Origin: an uncultured bacterium
Lineage (GTDB): Bacteria > Myxococcota_A > Polyangia > Polyangiales > Houyiibacteriaceae
Direction: 5' to 3'
DNA length: 64,000 bases
Assembly: GCA_938024995.1 (NCBI GenBank)
Contig: CALJDU010000038.1
Location: 1 to 64,000 of the forward strand
The notes beneath the pieces are model-generated. The model saw only the letters and a list, made by a program, of their open reading frames with translations. It searched no databases and was not told the origin of the DNA. Positions 8,165 to 17,184 of the stretch are shown here, piece by piece. How positions within the stretch are numbered: the first letter of the stretch is position 1; each line of letters starts with the position of its first letter. A program made the translations under genes and the position numbers.

Positions 8165-9603
8165 AGGTCGTGCACCAGCCCATGAAGGTCGTACACCAGC
8201 TCGGATGGCTCGCGCTCGTCGTCGCGCTTGGCTGCGGTGGCGATAGCGCCACTACGCTCACCTTGGAGTTCCGTTCCGACGCCACGGACATCGACGAGAT
8301 CCAGCTTGAGGTCACGGGCAACCGAAGCGGTCGCGCGCACTCCGTGACCTTGCCGGTGAACGATCCGCTTCCGCAGACCTACGTCGTGATCGCGAGCGAC
8401 GACAACAGTGAGTCCGTCGTCATCCACGCCGTCGCGCGAAGCGCAGGCCAACCGGAGATCCGGCGCTCGTTGACCGCCACTTTTTCCGCCGGCGGCAATC
8501 GAGACGTCACCGTGATGTTCGACGCATTGTGCCGCGGCGTGACCTGCGCAGACGACTGTGTCGCGGGGAGCTGCAGCGAGGAAGTGGACAGCGGGGTCGA
8601 CACATCGATGGATACGGGGGTCGACGCCGAGTGCGATCCCGCGATGTGCGACGACACGATCGCGTGCACCGAGGATCTTTGCGTGGACGACGTCTGCGCG
8701 AACACACCGCGAGACGAGGAATGCGCTGACGACATCGACTGCACGGTCGACACCTGCACGGAAGCCGGATGCACGAACGTCGCCGACGACGCCTTGTGCG
8801 CGGGCACCATGGTCTGCGACGAGTCGCTCGGTTGCGTCGCGACGTGCGGCGGCGCAATCGGCACGCCGATCACGACGGGCGGTCGCTACGACATCACGGT
8901 CGAGGGCGACGACTACCGGAGCACGTTGTGCGGCGGCACCAGCCGCGCCGACGGCGAGGTTCTCCTGCAGCTCGATGAAAAGAGCCGCGTCTTCATCAAT
9001 ACGCACCAGGGCGCCGTCGATACGATCATCTCTGTCCTCCGCTGTGACGGCTCTGAGCTTGTCTGCAACGATGACGCGGATGGCCTCACGTCTTCCATGA
9101 TCCCCGCCATCCTGGAGGCCGGCACGTATCGCCTCGTCGTCGACACCGACAGCCCGGACGCGACGACGATCCCGCTCGACATCTACATCTCGCCGTGGAC
9201 CACGGGGATCGCCGGGGCGTGTGGATACGCGCGACAGCTCACCGAGGCCACGACGACAGTCGACTTGTGCCGCCAGAGCTCCGACATGCTCTCGTCTTGC
9301 ACCGGTCGTCCGCGCGACGGCCTCGACGCGGTCTACTACTTCGTGCTCGAGGAGACCCGCACGGTGACGATCGACACGTGCAGCGGGTGCAGCGACGTGG
9401 GCATCACGCTCGAGCTTCGTGATGTCTGCTCCGAGCGTCTCGGTCCGCGCTCCTGTGGTTCGCCTTGCCCCTCGTGCGCTGAAGCGACCGGTCAGAGCGC
9501 CATCACGGAGACCCTGCCGGCGGGCGTCTACTACGTGATCGCGGACAGCCTCGGGTCCGCCGCCTGCGGTGAAGTCACGCTCACGTTTGACGACGGCGCG
9601 TAG
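8161..9603 (+). CDS. Cysteine-rich lipoprotein with PPC-like beta domains
   Basis: The 480-residue product has lipobox ALGC. After a beta-rich domain (about 25-130) comes a Cys/Asp-rich segment of short repeats (CxxxxCDDxxxCTxDxC type, about 155-235). Two domains follow that resemble bacterial pre-peptidase C-terminal (PPC) folds, including ILEAGTYRLVVDTD and TLPAGVYYVIAD. It is probably an outer-surface binding protein. The start region is a 21-base tandem duplication, giving two in-frame ATGs (8161 and 8182) and a repeated MKVVHQ; the first overlaps the upstream stop. Only 3 bases separate it from the VTT gene downstream. Confidence 0.75.
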   Translation: MKVVHQPMKVVHQLGWLALVVALGCGGDSATTLTLEFRSDATDIDEIQLEVTGNRSGRAHSVTLPVNDPLPQTYVVIASDDNSESVVIHAVARSAGQPEIRRSLTATFSAGGNRDVTVMFDALCRGVTCADDCVAGSCSEEVDSGVDTSMDTGVDAECDPAMCDDTIACTEDLCVDDVCANTPRDEECADDIDCTVDTCTEAGCTNVADDALCAGTMVCDESLGCVATCGGAIGTPITTGGRYDITVEGDDYRSTLCGGTSRADGEVLLQLDEKSRVFINTHQGAVDTIISVLRCDGSELVCNDDADGLTSSMIPAILEAGTYRLVVDTDSPDATTIPLDIYISPWTTGIAGACGYARQLTEATTTVDLCRQSSDMLSSCTGRPRDGLDAVYYFVLEETRTVTIDTCSGCSDVGITLELRDVCSERLGPRSCGSPCPSCAEATGQSAITETLPAGVYYVIADSLGSAACGEVTLTFDDGA

Positions 9604-9606
9604 CGC

Positions 9607-10230
9607 ATGAGCGACCCCGCGCCCGCGTCAGAATCAACCACGGAGACCTCAGAGACGTCCGAACCGAACAACGGTCGACGCAAGCTCCTGCGTATCGTCG
9701 CGGTGGTCGTCGCGCTGGTCGCCCTCTTCGTGATCGGCCACCTGACCGGCGCGACCGAGCACCTCACCCGCGACAAGATCCAAGCGTTCATGGAAGGCGC
9801 CGGGGCCGTCGGCTTTCTTGGCTTCCTCCTCATCTTCGCGATCGGGGAGCTCGTGCACGTCCCCGGCATGGTCTTCGTCGCGGCCGCGGTGTTGGCCTAC
9901 GGTCAGGTGCTCGGGTTCGCGGCCGGCTACGTCGGGGCGATCCTCGCCACGCTGGTCAGCTTCCTCGTCGTGCGCTTGATCGGCGGCCAACCGCTCGCCG
10001 AGATCAAGCGACCTCTGATCAAGAAGATCATGGACCGGCTCGACGACCGACCGATCTTGGTGATCGCCGCGCTGCGGATCATTTTCTGGCTCTTGCCCGC
10101 GATCAACTACGCGCTCGCGATGTCGAACGTGAAGACACGCGACTATGTCCTCGGGACCGCGCTCGGATTGATCGGACCGATCGCGTTCGCGACCTTCTTC
10201 ATCGATCAGCTCCTCGAGTGGACCAGCTGA
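9607..10230 (+). CDS. VTT-domain (TVP38/TMEM64, DedA-like) membrane protein
   Basis: The 207-residue product has a Ser/Thr/Glu-rich cytoplasmic N-terminus, one early helix (about 30-48), and then the VTT core: GFLGFLLIFAIGELVHVPG, a Gly-rich re-entrant segment GFAAGYVGAILATLVSFLV, and R.IFWLLPAINYALA near 157-170. Members act in membrane-lipid or cation homeostasis; VTT/DedA proteins include phospholipid scramblase-like transporters. The exact substrate is unknown. It is the last gene of a three-gene unit starting at 7217. Confidence 0.85.
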   Translation: MSDPAPASESTTETSETSEPNNGRRKLLRIVAVVVALVALFVIGHLTGATEHLTRDKIQAFMEGAGAVGFLGFLLIFAIGELVHVPGMVFVAAAVLAYGQVLGFAAGYVGAILATLVSFLVVRLIGGQPLAEIKRPLIKKIMDRLDDRPILVIAALRIIFWLLPAINYALAMSNVKTRDYVLGTALGLIGPIAFATFFIDQLLEWTS

Positions 10231-10373
10231 TCAAGGTCTCTCGTCGGTGGAACGAGAACGAGAACAAGTTCGGCGACTGAAAAGCTCACTCTGAGCGAGG
10301 CAAAGTGTGTGTGGTGTGTGAGAGGACATGCCCAGAGCAAGCTTTTCAATCGCGGAACCGTTGTATCTGTCTC

Positions 10374-12314
10374 CTAGCGACCTAACCGAATCGCGTAGCC
10401 GCCGAGCGCGATAGCGAGATCCCGACGCTGTCCGTGACTCGCGCCGCCGAGGAGCTCTCCGAGCGCGCGTCCCACCCGGGAGACCGCGAGGGTTCGATTA
10501 CGGAGGCGCGGGTTCGTTCGCCAAGCCGCGCGACCCTCCGCGAAGGAGACGTGCGCCTGAAACATCGCGCGCGCTTCTTCCGCGCGACCGTTCTCGACCG
10601 CAACCGTGCAGCGATCGAGCGTTTGTCCGAGGTGGGCGTCGATCACGGCGAGCCCTGCCTCCGTGGTCTGCGCCATCGCACCAAAGCCAACGGTCACGTC
10701 CTTGCTGGTGTACCGAGGGGCGTGCCCGGCGCTGGGACGCCAACCAAGCCCGACCCGCGCGACCTTGCTCGGCGTGGTGTTCCCGTCTACCTCAAGGCGA
10801 ACCACGATCCGGCGCTCCTCACCTTCGCGCAGCTGCGGCAGACTGAGCCGAACGTGACCCTCGACCTGCTCTGCGCCCGCGTCTCCGTCAAGGATGCCCG
10901 CGACCCGAACAGAGGCGTCGAGCTGAAGGTCGAGCTCGACGTCACGGACCGGGATCTCCTGCTGTGCGCGAAGCTCAGCGCGCAGCGTCGGCGCGAGCTC
11001 TCGTGTGCTCCTCGCGACGTGGTAGCTCCCGCGTCCCGCCCGCGCGATCGCTCGAAGCGTTCGCGGAGAGAACTGGTTCCCGAGCCCGATGACCGTGGTC
11101 GTGCAGGCGTGCTCAACACGCGCGCGGCTCGCCAGAGGCGCGAGACCTTCGGCGTCAAAGGCGCCGCGCGTGGGGACCCCATCGCTCAACAAGATCACCA
11201 GCGGTCGGTCGTTGCCCGCGATCCGGGACTCCGCGACCGCGCCGTACGCGGCTTCGAGACCGTCTTGAATGTTTGTCCCACCGCCGACCGCGATCTCATC
11301 GATGGCGTGGTTGGCCGCGCTCCCGTCACCGACGCGCGCGGTCGGGAAGACCTCGAAGGACTCCGTGCCGTAGGTGACGATCTGCAGGTGATCGTCGGGG
11401 TGAAGCTGGCTCACCAAGACCCGCGCCGCGGCCTGTACCTCGTGCCAGGTGCTCTGCATCGACGAGCTCCGATCGATGACGAGGTGAACGCGAACCCGCG
11501 TCCGGGCTTGGCTTGTCGCCTCCCCCCCGCGTACCTGAACGACCAGGTGCGTCTCGCCGCCGGAGGTCGGGAGCTGGGCGTGCTCAAGGTGCGCGGAAGC
11601 GTGAATCGACCCGTCCGTCGGGATGACGCCGAGCGAGCCGTCCGCGTCTCCCGCGATCGGCCCGAGGTCGGGCAACGCGACGCGGAAGCCGTCGACGTTC
11701 AGGCCAATGTTCGCGTCGAGTAACGCCGTGACCTGCGGGGGACCGCTCCCGATCGAGCAAACGCCTTCGCCGCCCAAGTGCTCCGCGGCCGACCCAGGAC
11801 CGGTCTCGGGAACGCTCATCTCAGCGTGCACCTCAACGTCAACTGCGGCGGAGCCTTCGAACTCGCGATCGGCCGCGCCCGACATTCCGTAGGCGCCCGC
11901 GACCGCATCACCGTGTTCGATCCCACCGTGTTCGATGCCACCGTGTTCGAGCGCTCCGCCGATCGTGATCTCGCCGATCGTGATGTCAGTCGCGGACGAT
12001 GTCGGCGTGTACTGCGCGCCGCCCATCCCCCCCATGCGCTGCTCGATCGCTCCGGCAGCGGCTGCTTGGTGCGCGTGGGCGACCGCTCCATCCGCATGGC
12101 GCGCGCTCGACTCCAGCTCTCCATGCGCGACCACTTCTGCGGTCGCCTGCGCATGAACCTCGACCTCCGCGACGTAGCCGAACTCCTTGAGGTCGAGGGG
12201 CGCGGGCGCGGCGACGATCAGCTGATGCTCCAGCGGAACGCACCCCATCACCAAGACCAACACGCAGCCAACGCGAGCGTGTAGAGATGAGGGCGTTCGA
12301 CCAAACGGGAGCAT
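10374..12314 (-). CDS. VWA-domain lipoprotein
   Basis: The 646-residue product has a signal with lipobox VMGC. Residues 30-200 are low complexity (Ala/His/Gly/Glu, with a short GGIEHGGIEH repeat) and contain one Cys pair region (GVCSIG). A von Willebrand factor A domain spans about 280-460 with an intact MIDAS DRSSSM, a T in GGGTNIQDG, and a later D in LLSDGVPTRG, so metal-dependent ligand binding is expected. A beta-rich C-terminal part follows. It resembles the VIT/VWA lipoproteins of myxobacteria. A second VWA protein lies at 22775-25051. Ligand unknown. Confidence 0.85.
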   Translation of the reverse strand: MLPFGRTPSSLHARVGCVLVLVMGCVPLEHQLIVAAPAPLDLKEFGYVAEVEVHAQATAEVVAHGELESSARHADGAVAHAHQAAAAGAIEQRMGGMGGAQYTPTSSATDITIGEITIGGALEHGGIEHGGIEHGDAVAGAYGMSGAADREFEGSAAVDVEVHAEMSVPETGPGSAAEHLGGEGVCSIGSGPPQVTALLDANIGLNVDGFRVALPDLGPIAGDADGSLGVIPTDGSIHASAHLEHAQLPTSGGETHLVVQVRGGEATSQARTRVRVHLVIDRSSSMQSTWHEVQAAARVLVSQLHPDDHLQIVTYGTESFEVFPTARVGDGSAANHAIDEIAVGGGTNIQDGLEAAYGAVAESRIAGNDRPLVILLSDGVPTRGAFDAEGLAPLASRARVEHACTTTVIGLGNQFSPRTLRAIARAGRGSYHVARSTRELAPTLRAELRAQQEIPVRDVELDLQLDASVRVAGILDGDAGAEQVEGHVRLSLPQLREGEERRIVVRLEVDGNTTPSKVARVGLGWRPSAGHAPRYTSKDVTVGFGAMAQTTEAGLAVIDAHLGQTLDRCTVAVENGRAEEARAMFQAHVSFAEGRAAWRTNPRLRNRTLAVSRVGRALGELLGGASHGQRRDLAIALGGYAIRLGR

Positions 12315-12536
12315 GAGGGGTGGTTATGGAAGATGCGTGCCACGGGTGGTCCGCGCTCCGCAGATCACGAAAACGTCTGCTTTCGCGGGAACGTTCTGCG
12401 AAACGAGCGATCCCCGCGAACACGAACCCGAACTGCGAACACGAGAACACCGCGGCCCTCTTCGTGAACTCGACGTCACACCCCCCGGCGGGTCGGGATG
12501 CTTGCTGTTTTTGGTCAGCACGGGCAACGTCCGACC

Positions 12537-13130
12537 ATGCTTCGGGTCACCGCTTTCGCTCTCTTCGCGACGCTTCTTTCCGGCTGCGGAGGTCAAGAAC
12601 TCTCACGCGCCAACGGGACGCTCACCTTCTCGGTGTCGGAGGGGGAAGGCACGATCTTCAGTGCTGGTGACTTTGTTGGGGAGGCATCGGTCTTCGTCAG
12701 CGTCAACGCCGCCGCGCGCGCTCATCTGAGCCTGCTCACCCTCCGCATCGCCAACGTCCCCGCCGGTTCGAGCGCGACCGCGTTCTTTGGGAGCGGGGAT
12801 TCAGAGGCGGCCGCTGGGACACAGAGCACGAGCGGCGATTCGATCACGCTCTCGCTCGCGCCGACCTTCGGAGCATGCGCCGCACCCATCTTCACGGACG
12901 TCGGGGGCGGCTGCGGAACCACCGTCCGCGTGGTCGTCACGATGCCGAGCGCGCCGTCGGGGCTCAACGGAACGGCGCTCCTCCGCGTCGTGACGAGCGA
13001 TGAAGGCATCGACGCGACCGGGTTCAGCGCGATGATCGGGGACCCGGTGGAGACGACCGACGCGGGCGTCGACGCGAGCACTGACGTTGGCACGAGCACC
13101 GACTCGGGCGCAGCCGACGCTGGTATGTAG
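12537..13130 (+). CDS. Putative lipoprotein, unknown function
   Basis: The 197-residue product begins at an ATG giving a compact signal with lipobox LSGC (an upstream in-frame ATG would add 13 non-hydrophobic residues). The mature part is beta-rich and contains a GGGCGTT segment with neighbouring Cys; it ends in a flexible Asp/Thr/Ser/Ala-rich tail typical of extracellular linkers. I recognise no domain. It is divergent from the VWA gene, with 222 bases between them that hold both promoters but no other gene. Confidence 0.7.
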   Translation: MLRVTAFALFATLLSGCGGQELSRANGTLTFSVSEGEGTIFSAGDFVGEASVFVSVNAAARAHLSLLTLRIANVPAGSSATAFFGSGDSEAAAGTQSTSGDSITLSLAPTFGACAAPIFTDVGGGCGTTVRVVVTMPSAPSGLNGTALLRVVTSDEGIDATGFSAMIGDPVETTDAGVDASTDVGTSTDSGAADAGM

Positions 13131-13133
13131 GCT

Positions 13134-13472
13134 CTACGGTTGGCGCCGCGAATCTGGGAACGCGATCGCGATAAGCGATGAGAGCGCGGCCACCCCAGGC
13201 GTGCCGCCGATCAACAGCGTGATGTGCCACAGGCGATCGGTTTGATTCGACGCGAGCGGTGATGCGGGCCCATCAGGCTCTGGAAACGTCGCGATGAAGA
13301 TCACGGTGACCACCGCACCAACAACCGCCGTGAACGCCGCGATCGAGAGCGCGATCCGAAGCGGGCTGCGTCCATGCTTTCGCGCGAACACGTGAACCCC
13401 AAGGCAGATCAGCGAGACCACCGCGCTGATCGCGAGACCGCCCAAGATGAGGAAGACGATCAGGATGCCCAT
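13134..13472 (-). CDS. Small three-helix membrane protein
   Basis: The 112-residue product has three predicted transmembrane segments (about 1-26, 40-62, 83-104) with a basic FARKHGRSP loop after the first. The start overlaps the dtd stop by one base (TAATG), so it is translated with dtd. I recognise no family. Confidence 0.65.
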   Translation of the reverse strand: MGILIVFLILGGLAISAVVSLICLGVHVFARKHGRSPLRIALSIAAFTAVVGAVVTVIFIATFPEPDGPASPLASNQTDRLWHITLLIGGTPGVAALSSLIAIAFPDSRRQP

Positions 13473-13921
13473 TAGAACGTCTTCTTCGAGTCGATCAGGA
13501 TCGTGACCGGGCCCCAGACGTCGGCGCGCACGCTCATCATCTTCTGGAAGCGACCGGTCGCGCAGACGAGCCCGCGGCTCTTGAGCTGCGCGACGACGGC
13601 TTCGTACTGACGCTTGCCCTGATCGGCGGGCGCGGCACCGTTGAAGGATGGGCGTCGGCCTTTTCGGCAGTCGCCAAAGAGCGTGAACTGCGACACAACC
13701 AAGACCTCGCCCCCGACATCTTCGACCGATCGCGACATCTTCCCGTCGTCGTCCTCGAAGATGCGGAGCCCCGCCAACTTGTTCGTCATGTAGGCGATGT
13801 CCTGATCATCGTCGTCGCGCCCCGCCCCGAGATAGACCAGGAGCCCGCGACCGATCCGGCCGACGATCTCTCCTTCGACTTCCACCTCCGCGGAGGTGAC
13901 CCTTTGAGCGACCGCGCGCAT
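13472..13921 (-). CDS. dtd: D-aminoacyl-tRNA deacylase
   Basis: At 149 residues this is the normal DTD length. It starts MRAVAQRVTSAEV and carries the SQFTLFGD motif (S77-D84) followed by KGRRPSF, which forms the catalytic/adenine pocket. The enzyme hydrolyses D-amino acids (and glycine mischarged on tRNA-Ala) from tRNA in the cytoplasm. The C-terminal cross-subunit motif reads WGPVTILIDS; many family members have Asn-Asp or similar before GPVT, so this is a mild variant. It is followed by a coupled small membrane protein. Confidence 0.93.
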   Translation of the reverse strand: MRAVAQRVTSAEVEVEGEIVGRIGRGLLVYLGAGRDDDDQDIAYMTNKLAGLRIFEDDDGKMSRSVEDVGGEVLVVSQFTLFGDCRKGRRPSFNGAAPADQGKRQYEAVVAQLKSRGLVCATGRFQKMMSVRADVWGPVTILIDSKKTF

Positions 13922-13971
13922 GAACTGTTCCTAGCACGCGAAGCGAGTTCAATCTGCGGTACCCTCACGCC

Positions 13972-14610
13972 GTGAAGAAGACCTTCGGCCTCACGGGCGG
14001 GATCGCCTCCGGCAAGAGCACCATCGCGAAGATGTTCCGTGACCATCACGGCGCCGCGCTGGTCGACGCGGATCAACTCGCGCGCGAGATCGTCGCTCCC
14101 GGAACGCCTGGTTTGAACGCGGTGGTCGATGCTTTCGGCGACCAAATACTGCAGCCCGATGGCTCACTGGATCGCGCCAAGCTCGGCGAGATCGTGTTCT
14201 CGGATCGGTCGCAGCTGAAGATCCTCGAGTCGATCACCCATCCTCGCATCGCCGTCGCCGCGATGACGCGGATCGCGCAGCTCCAAGACACCGACGCGCC
14301 ATACGTGCTCTACGAAGCCGCCCTCCTCGTTGAGAACGGGCTCCACTCCATGTTCGCGAAGACCATCGTTGTGGCCGTCGACGAGGCGACCCAAATCGCG
14401 CGCATGAAGTCTCGTGACGGGCTCAGCGACGACGAGTGTCACGAGCGACTCGACGCGCAGCTCCCGCTCGCCGACAAGCTCGCGGTCGCCGACTTCGTGA
14501 TCGAAAACGACGGGACGCTCGATGAGGCGCGGGTCCGCGTGAGCGAAGTCCATGAGTCGCTCCTCACGCTCGCGAACGACGATGGTGATGACGCCCGGAG
14601 CGAGCCCTGA
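13972..14610 (+). CDS. coaE: Dephospho-CoA kinase
   Basis: The 212-residue product has a P-loop GGIASGKST at 9-17, VDADQLAREIV (the DAD substrate motif), ITHPRI, and an LL.ENG..... segment, all typical of CoaE. It phosphorylates the ribose of dephospho-CoA in the last step of CoA synthesis. The start is GTG, placed just before KKTFGLTGG. The stop shares its A with the next ATG (TGATG), coupling it to the SDR gene. The C-terminus is acidic and shorter in conserved content. Confidence 0.93.
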   Translation: MKKTFGLTGGIASGKSTIAKMFRDHHGAALVDADQLAREIVAPGTPGLNAVVDAFGDQILQPDGSLDRAKLGEIVFSDRSQLKILESITHPRIAVAAMTRIAQLQDTDAPYVLYEAALLVENGLHSMFAKTIVVAVDEATQIARMKSRDGLSDDECHERLDAQLPLADKLAVADFVIENDGTLDEARVRVSEVHESLLTLANDDGDDARSEP

Positions 14611-15734
14611 TGAGCGACGAGGTCATCGTCGTCACGGGCTTCCCGGGTTCCTTCCTGGGGCGCCGCGTGTTCCTCAAGCTCGTGGAAGAGAAGCCCCGCG
14701 CGCAGCTGCGGTGCATCGTCCCGACGCGCTTTATGAACGACGCCAAGCGGGACCTCGCGGCGCTCCCAATGCGCGACCGACGCCGGGTTCAGGTCCTTGA
14801 AGGCGACGCGGCGTCGATGGATCTCGGTCTCTCCGGCAAGGAGTACCTGGCGCTCGCGAAAGAGGTCACCGTCATCCACCACTGCGCTTCGGTGACGCAC
14901 CCGAACACCAGCCGAGCCGCGGCGGAGGCGACCAACATTCGCTCCGCCCGCGAAGCCCTCGAGCTCGCGAGCGCCGCGGATCACCTGGAGCGCTTGGTTC
15001 ACTGGTCCACCAGCTTCGTCTCCGGCGCCCGGCGCGGCTACGTGCTGGAGATGGACCTCGACGGATCACATGGGTTCAACAACGCCGTCGAGGAGACGCG
15101 CTTCCTCGCGGAAGAGATCATCCAAGCAGGCGCGCGTGACTTCCCGACCACCATTTTGCGGCCGAGCATCATCGTTGGCGATTCGGTGACCGGTGAGGTG
15201 CAGCGGATGGAAGGTCCGTACCTGCTCGTTCTGTTGATGCTGAGCGCTCCTCAAGATCTCCGCATCCCGATGCCGAGCCGGGGCGACATTCCGCTAAACC
15301 TCGTCCCGATCGACTACGTCGTGCGCGCGGGTCTCGCGATCGCAGACAACCCACGCTCGATCGGGCGAACCTTTCATATCGTCGACCCCGATCCGCTGAC
15401 CGCGAGGCGCGTGTTCGAGCTGATCGCCGAGGCGAGCGACCGTCCCGTTCCGCGCGGGTTCGTCCCGACCAACGTGGCGGCCACCTTGATGCGCGCCCCC
15501 GGGCTCGGGAAGTACGCCCAGGTCCCGCGCACCTTCCTGTCTCAGCTCGCGACCGAGGTCGTGTGGGACGACCGGAACGCGCGAGACCTCCTCGCGAGCG
15601 CCGAGCTTCAGTGCCCGCCCTTTGAGGACTACGTGAAGACGATGGTCGACTACGTCAAAGCACAACAAGACAAGCGCCGCGCCGCGCGCGGTGACATCGC
15701 GCTCACCATCGAAGAGGACGATCTCCCCACCTGA
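14610..15734 (+). CDS. SDR-family NAD(P)-binding protein lacking the catalytic Tyr/Lys
   Basis: The 374-residue product is an extended short-chain dehydrogenase of the thioester-reductase/male-sterility type: TGFPGSFLG nucleotide loop (9-17), HHCASVTHPN, a VHWSTSFVSG strand, and RPSIIVGDS. Where such proteins have YxxxK followed by xxAE, this one reads NNAVEETRFLAEE, so Val stands for Tyr and Arg for Lys. It may therefore bind a nucleotide without normal redox chemistry, or use another mechanism. It is coupled to coaE. The C-terminal 100 residues are helical and end in an acidic tail. Confidence 0.8.
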   Translation: MSDEVIVVTGFPGSFLGRRVFLKLVEEKPRAQLRCIVPTRFMNDAKRDLAALPMRDRRRVQVLEGDAASMDLGLSGKEYLALAKEVTVIHHCASVTHPNTSRAAAEATNIRSAREALELASAADHLERLVHWSTSFVSGARRGYVLEMDLDGSHGFNNAVEETRFLAEEIIQAGARDFPTTILRPSIIVGDSVTGEVQRMEGPYLLVLLMLSAPQDLRIPMPSRGDIPLNLVPIDYVVRAGLAIADNPRSIGRTFHIVDPDPLTARRVFELIAEASDRPVPRGFVPTNVAATLMRAPGLGKYAQVPRTFLSQLATEVVWDDRNARDLLASAELQCPPFEDYVKTMVDYVKAQQDKRRAARGDIALTIEEDDLPT

Positions 15735-15754
15735 TCGCCTGCTCGCGGAGGTCG

Positions 15755-16786
15755 CTATCGCATCGGCAAGACGTGCACGTGATCGTCAGAGTCGAGCTCG
15801 AGGTGATCGAAGACCACCGGCGGGATCCGCACCGCGTCGCCCTCGAGCACATGCGGCGCGCACACGACGCGCACCCACGGGTGCCGATCACGCTCAATCG
15901 CGATCAACGCACGCGGAGCGCGCTCTCTTAGGTCGCCGATCGCGCGCAGCGTTGAGGTGTTCTGGACCAGGGTGACCTCGTCGACCTTCGCAGCGAAGTG
16001 AGGACCACCGTCAAACGGGTCGACGCGGTTGATGTACTTGAAACCGATGCGGCGGAGCATCTTCTCGACCCCCTTCGTCTGCATCCCGACCTGTCCAATG
16101 ACCGACCGCGCGTCGTCCTCAAGCAAGGTGACGTAGAGGTCGCCGTCCGGGAAGAGCCCACGGATGAACTCTTTGTTGGTCTTGCTGAGGCGGTCCGCCT
16201 CTCGGTAGGTCATCCCGGTGAACCGTCGACCGAGCGCCTCCCAGAGGTGACTCGTTCCGTCCGGCTGAAGCGGCGGGAGCAGCTCCGCGAGCACGTAGTT
16301 CTGAAAGTCCGCGCGGTGCGTCGCGATCCACAAAAAGCGGACGTAGGAGATCTGGGCGCCGAGGCGAGCCGACGCCATTCGGTAGTCAGGGTGCATCACG
16401 AGGCCACCGATCTCTGTCGGACCGTCGTAGCTGTAGCCAATGGACAGCACGTCATGGATAAAGTGCTTGTCGAGCGTGTGGCTATAGCGCTCCTCTTTTT
16501 GAACATCCAAGAAGATGTAGGGCGCGCCGCGACGCCCCAGCTGCCCTACGATCATCGACGTGCCGACCGCGCGCTGGTCTTCATGATCGTAGAGAACGAA
16601 GACGTACTCACGCTTTCGCGCGTCGCCGATGTTGCCGCTGAACGAGAGCCGAGAGCGCTCGATGATCGGCTTCATGGCTTCGGGATCGTGAGGAAGATTG
16701 ACGGAGTCGAGGTGCCGCGCGAGCGTCAGCAAGCTCGGCTGATCGCGCTCGGTCACCGCGCGGATCTCCCATCTCACCTTCTCCAT
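15755..16786 (-). CDS. Arginine N-succinyltransferase (AstA)-like acyltransferase
   Basis: The 343-residue product has the size and motif order of the AstA family: an N-terminal GNAT-like half (RAVTERD, SLLTLA, YVFVLYD), then YSHT..KHF...., G.TEIGGLVMHPDYR, FRFLWIA-like YVRFLWIATHR, and ELLPPLQPDGTSHLWEALGRRFTGM. AstA succinylates arginine in the AST catabolic pathway, and some homologues act on other acyl-CoA or amine pairs. No other ast genes are present here, so the substrate is open. The ATG at 16786 gives the family-like start; the frame remains open upstream without similarity. Confidence 0.8.
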   Translation of the reverse strand: MEKVRWEIRAVTERDQPSLLTLARHLDSVNLPHDPEAMKPIIERSRLSFSGNIGDARKREYVFVLYDHEDQRAVGTSMIVGQLGRRGAPYIFLDVQKEERYSHTLDKHFIHDVLSIGYSYDGPTEIGGLVMHPDYRMASARLGAQISYVRFLWIATHRADFQNYVLAELLPPLQPDGTSHLWEALGRRFTGMTYREADRLSKTNKEFIRGLFPDGDLYVTLLEDDARSVIGQVGMQTKGVEKMLRRIGFKYINRVDPFDGGPHFAAKVDEVTLVQNTSTLRAIGDLRERAPRALIAIERDRHPWVRVVCAPHVLEGDAVRIPPVVFDHLELDSDDHVHVLPMR

Positions 16787-16837
16787 GTCGGACACCGTAG
16801 CAAACGTCTCTCCCGCGCCAGGGTCGAGAGAACAAGA

Positions 16838-17167
16838 ATGTGCTACGTCAGGTCTGTGAAAAACGTACTCATCGCGCTCGCCTCGCTCTCGCTCCTCGCC
16901 GGCTGCAACAACGCCGACGAGGTGTGCCGTGACCTCGTGAACGCGCTCGCCGAGAAGACCGTGGAGTGCGGCGGCGCCGCGACCGTGGAAGAGGCGGCTG
17001 CCGCGATCGAAGACTCGCTCGAGAACCCGAGCGGATGTGACGGCATCGCCGGGATCTCCGACGAAGAGCTGCTCTACGAGACCTGCATCCCGAGCATCGA
17101 ATCGAGCGGATGCGGCGCGGACATTCACCCGAGCTGCCGCGACCAGCTGATCTACATCCGGCGTTGA
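16838..17167 (+). CDS. Small Cys-containing lipoprotein
   Basis: The product is at most 109 residues, with a signal ending in LLAGC. The mature part is about 85 residues with five or six further cysteines (CRD, ECGG, GCDG, TCIP, GCGAD, SCRD), suggesting disulfide bonds. The ATG at 16838 has a GAGAG upstream. An in-frame GTG at 16856 would give a more standard VKNVLIAL start and is equally possible. It is divergent from the AstA-like gene. No family recognised. Confidence 0.7.
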   Translation: MCYVRSVKNVLIALASLSLLAGCNNADEVCRDLVNALAEKTVECGGAATVEEAAAAIEDSLENPSGCDGIAGISDEELLYETCIPSIESSGCGADIHPSCRDQLIYIRR

Positions 17168-17184
17168 ACCGAGTCGACGAACCG

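Noticed and set aside
10278..10348. Terminator from TGAAAAGCT ... AGCTTTTCA
   Set aside because: The arms are 53 bases apart with no T-run after them; likely chance or weak structure.
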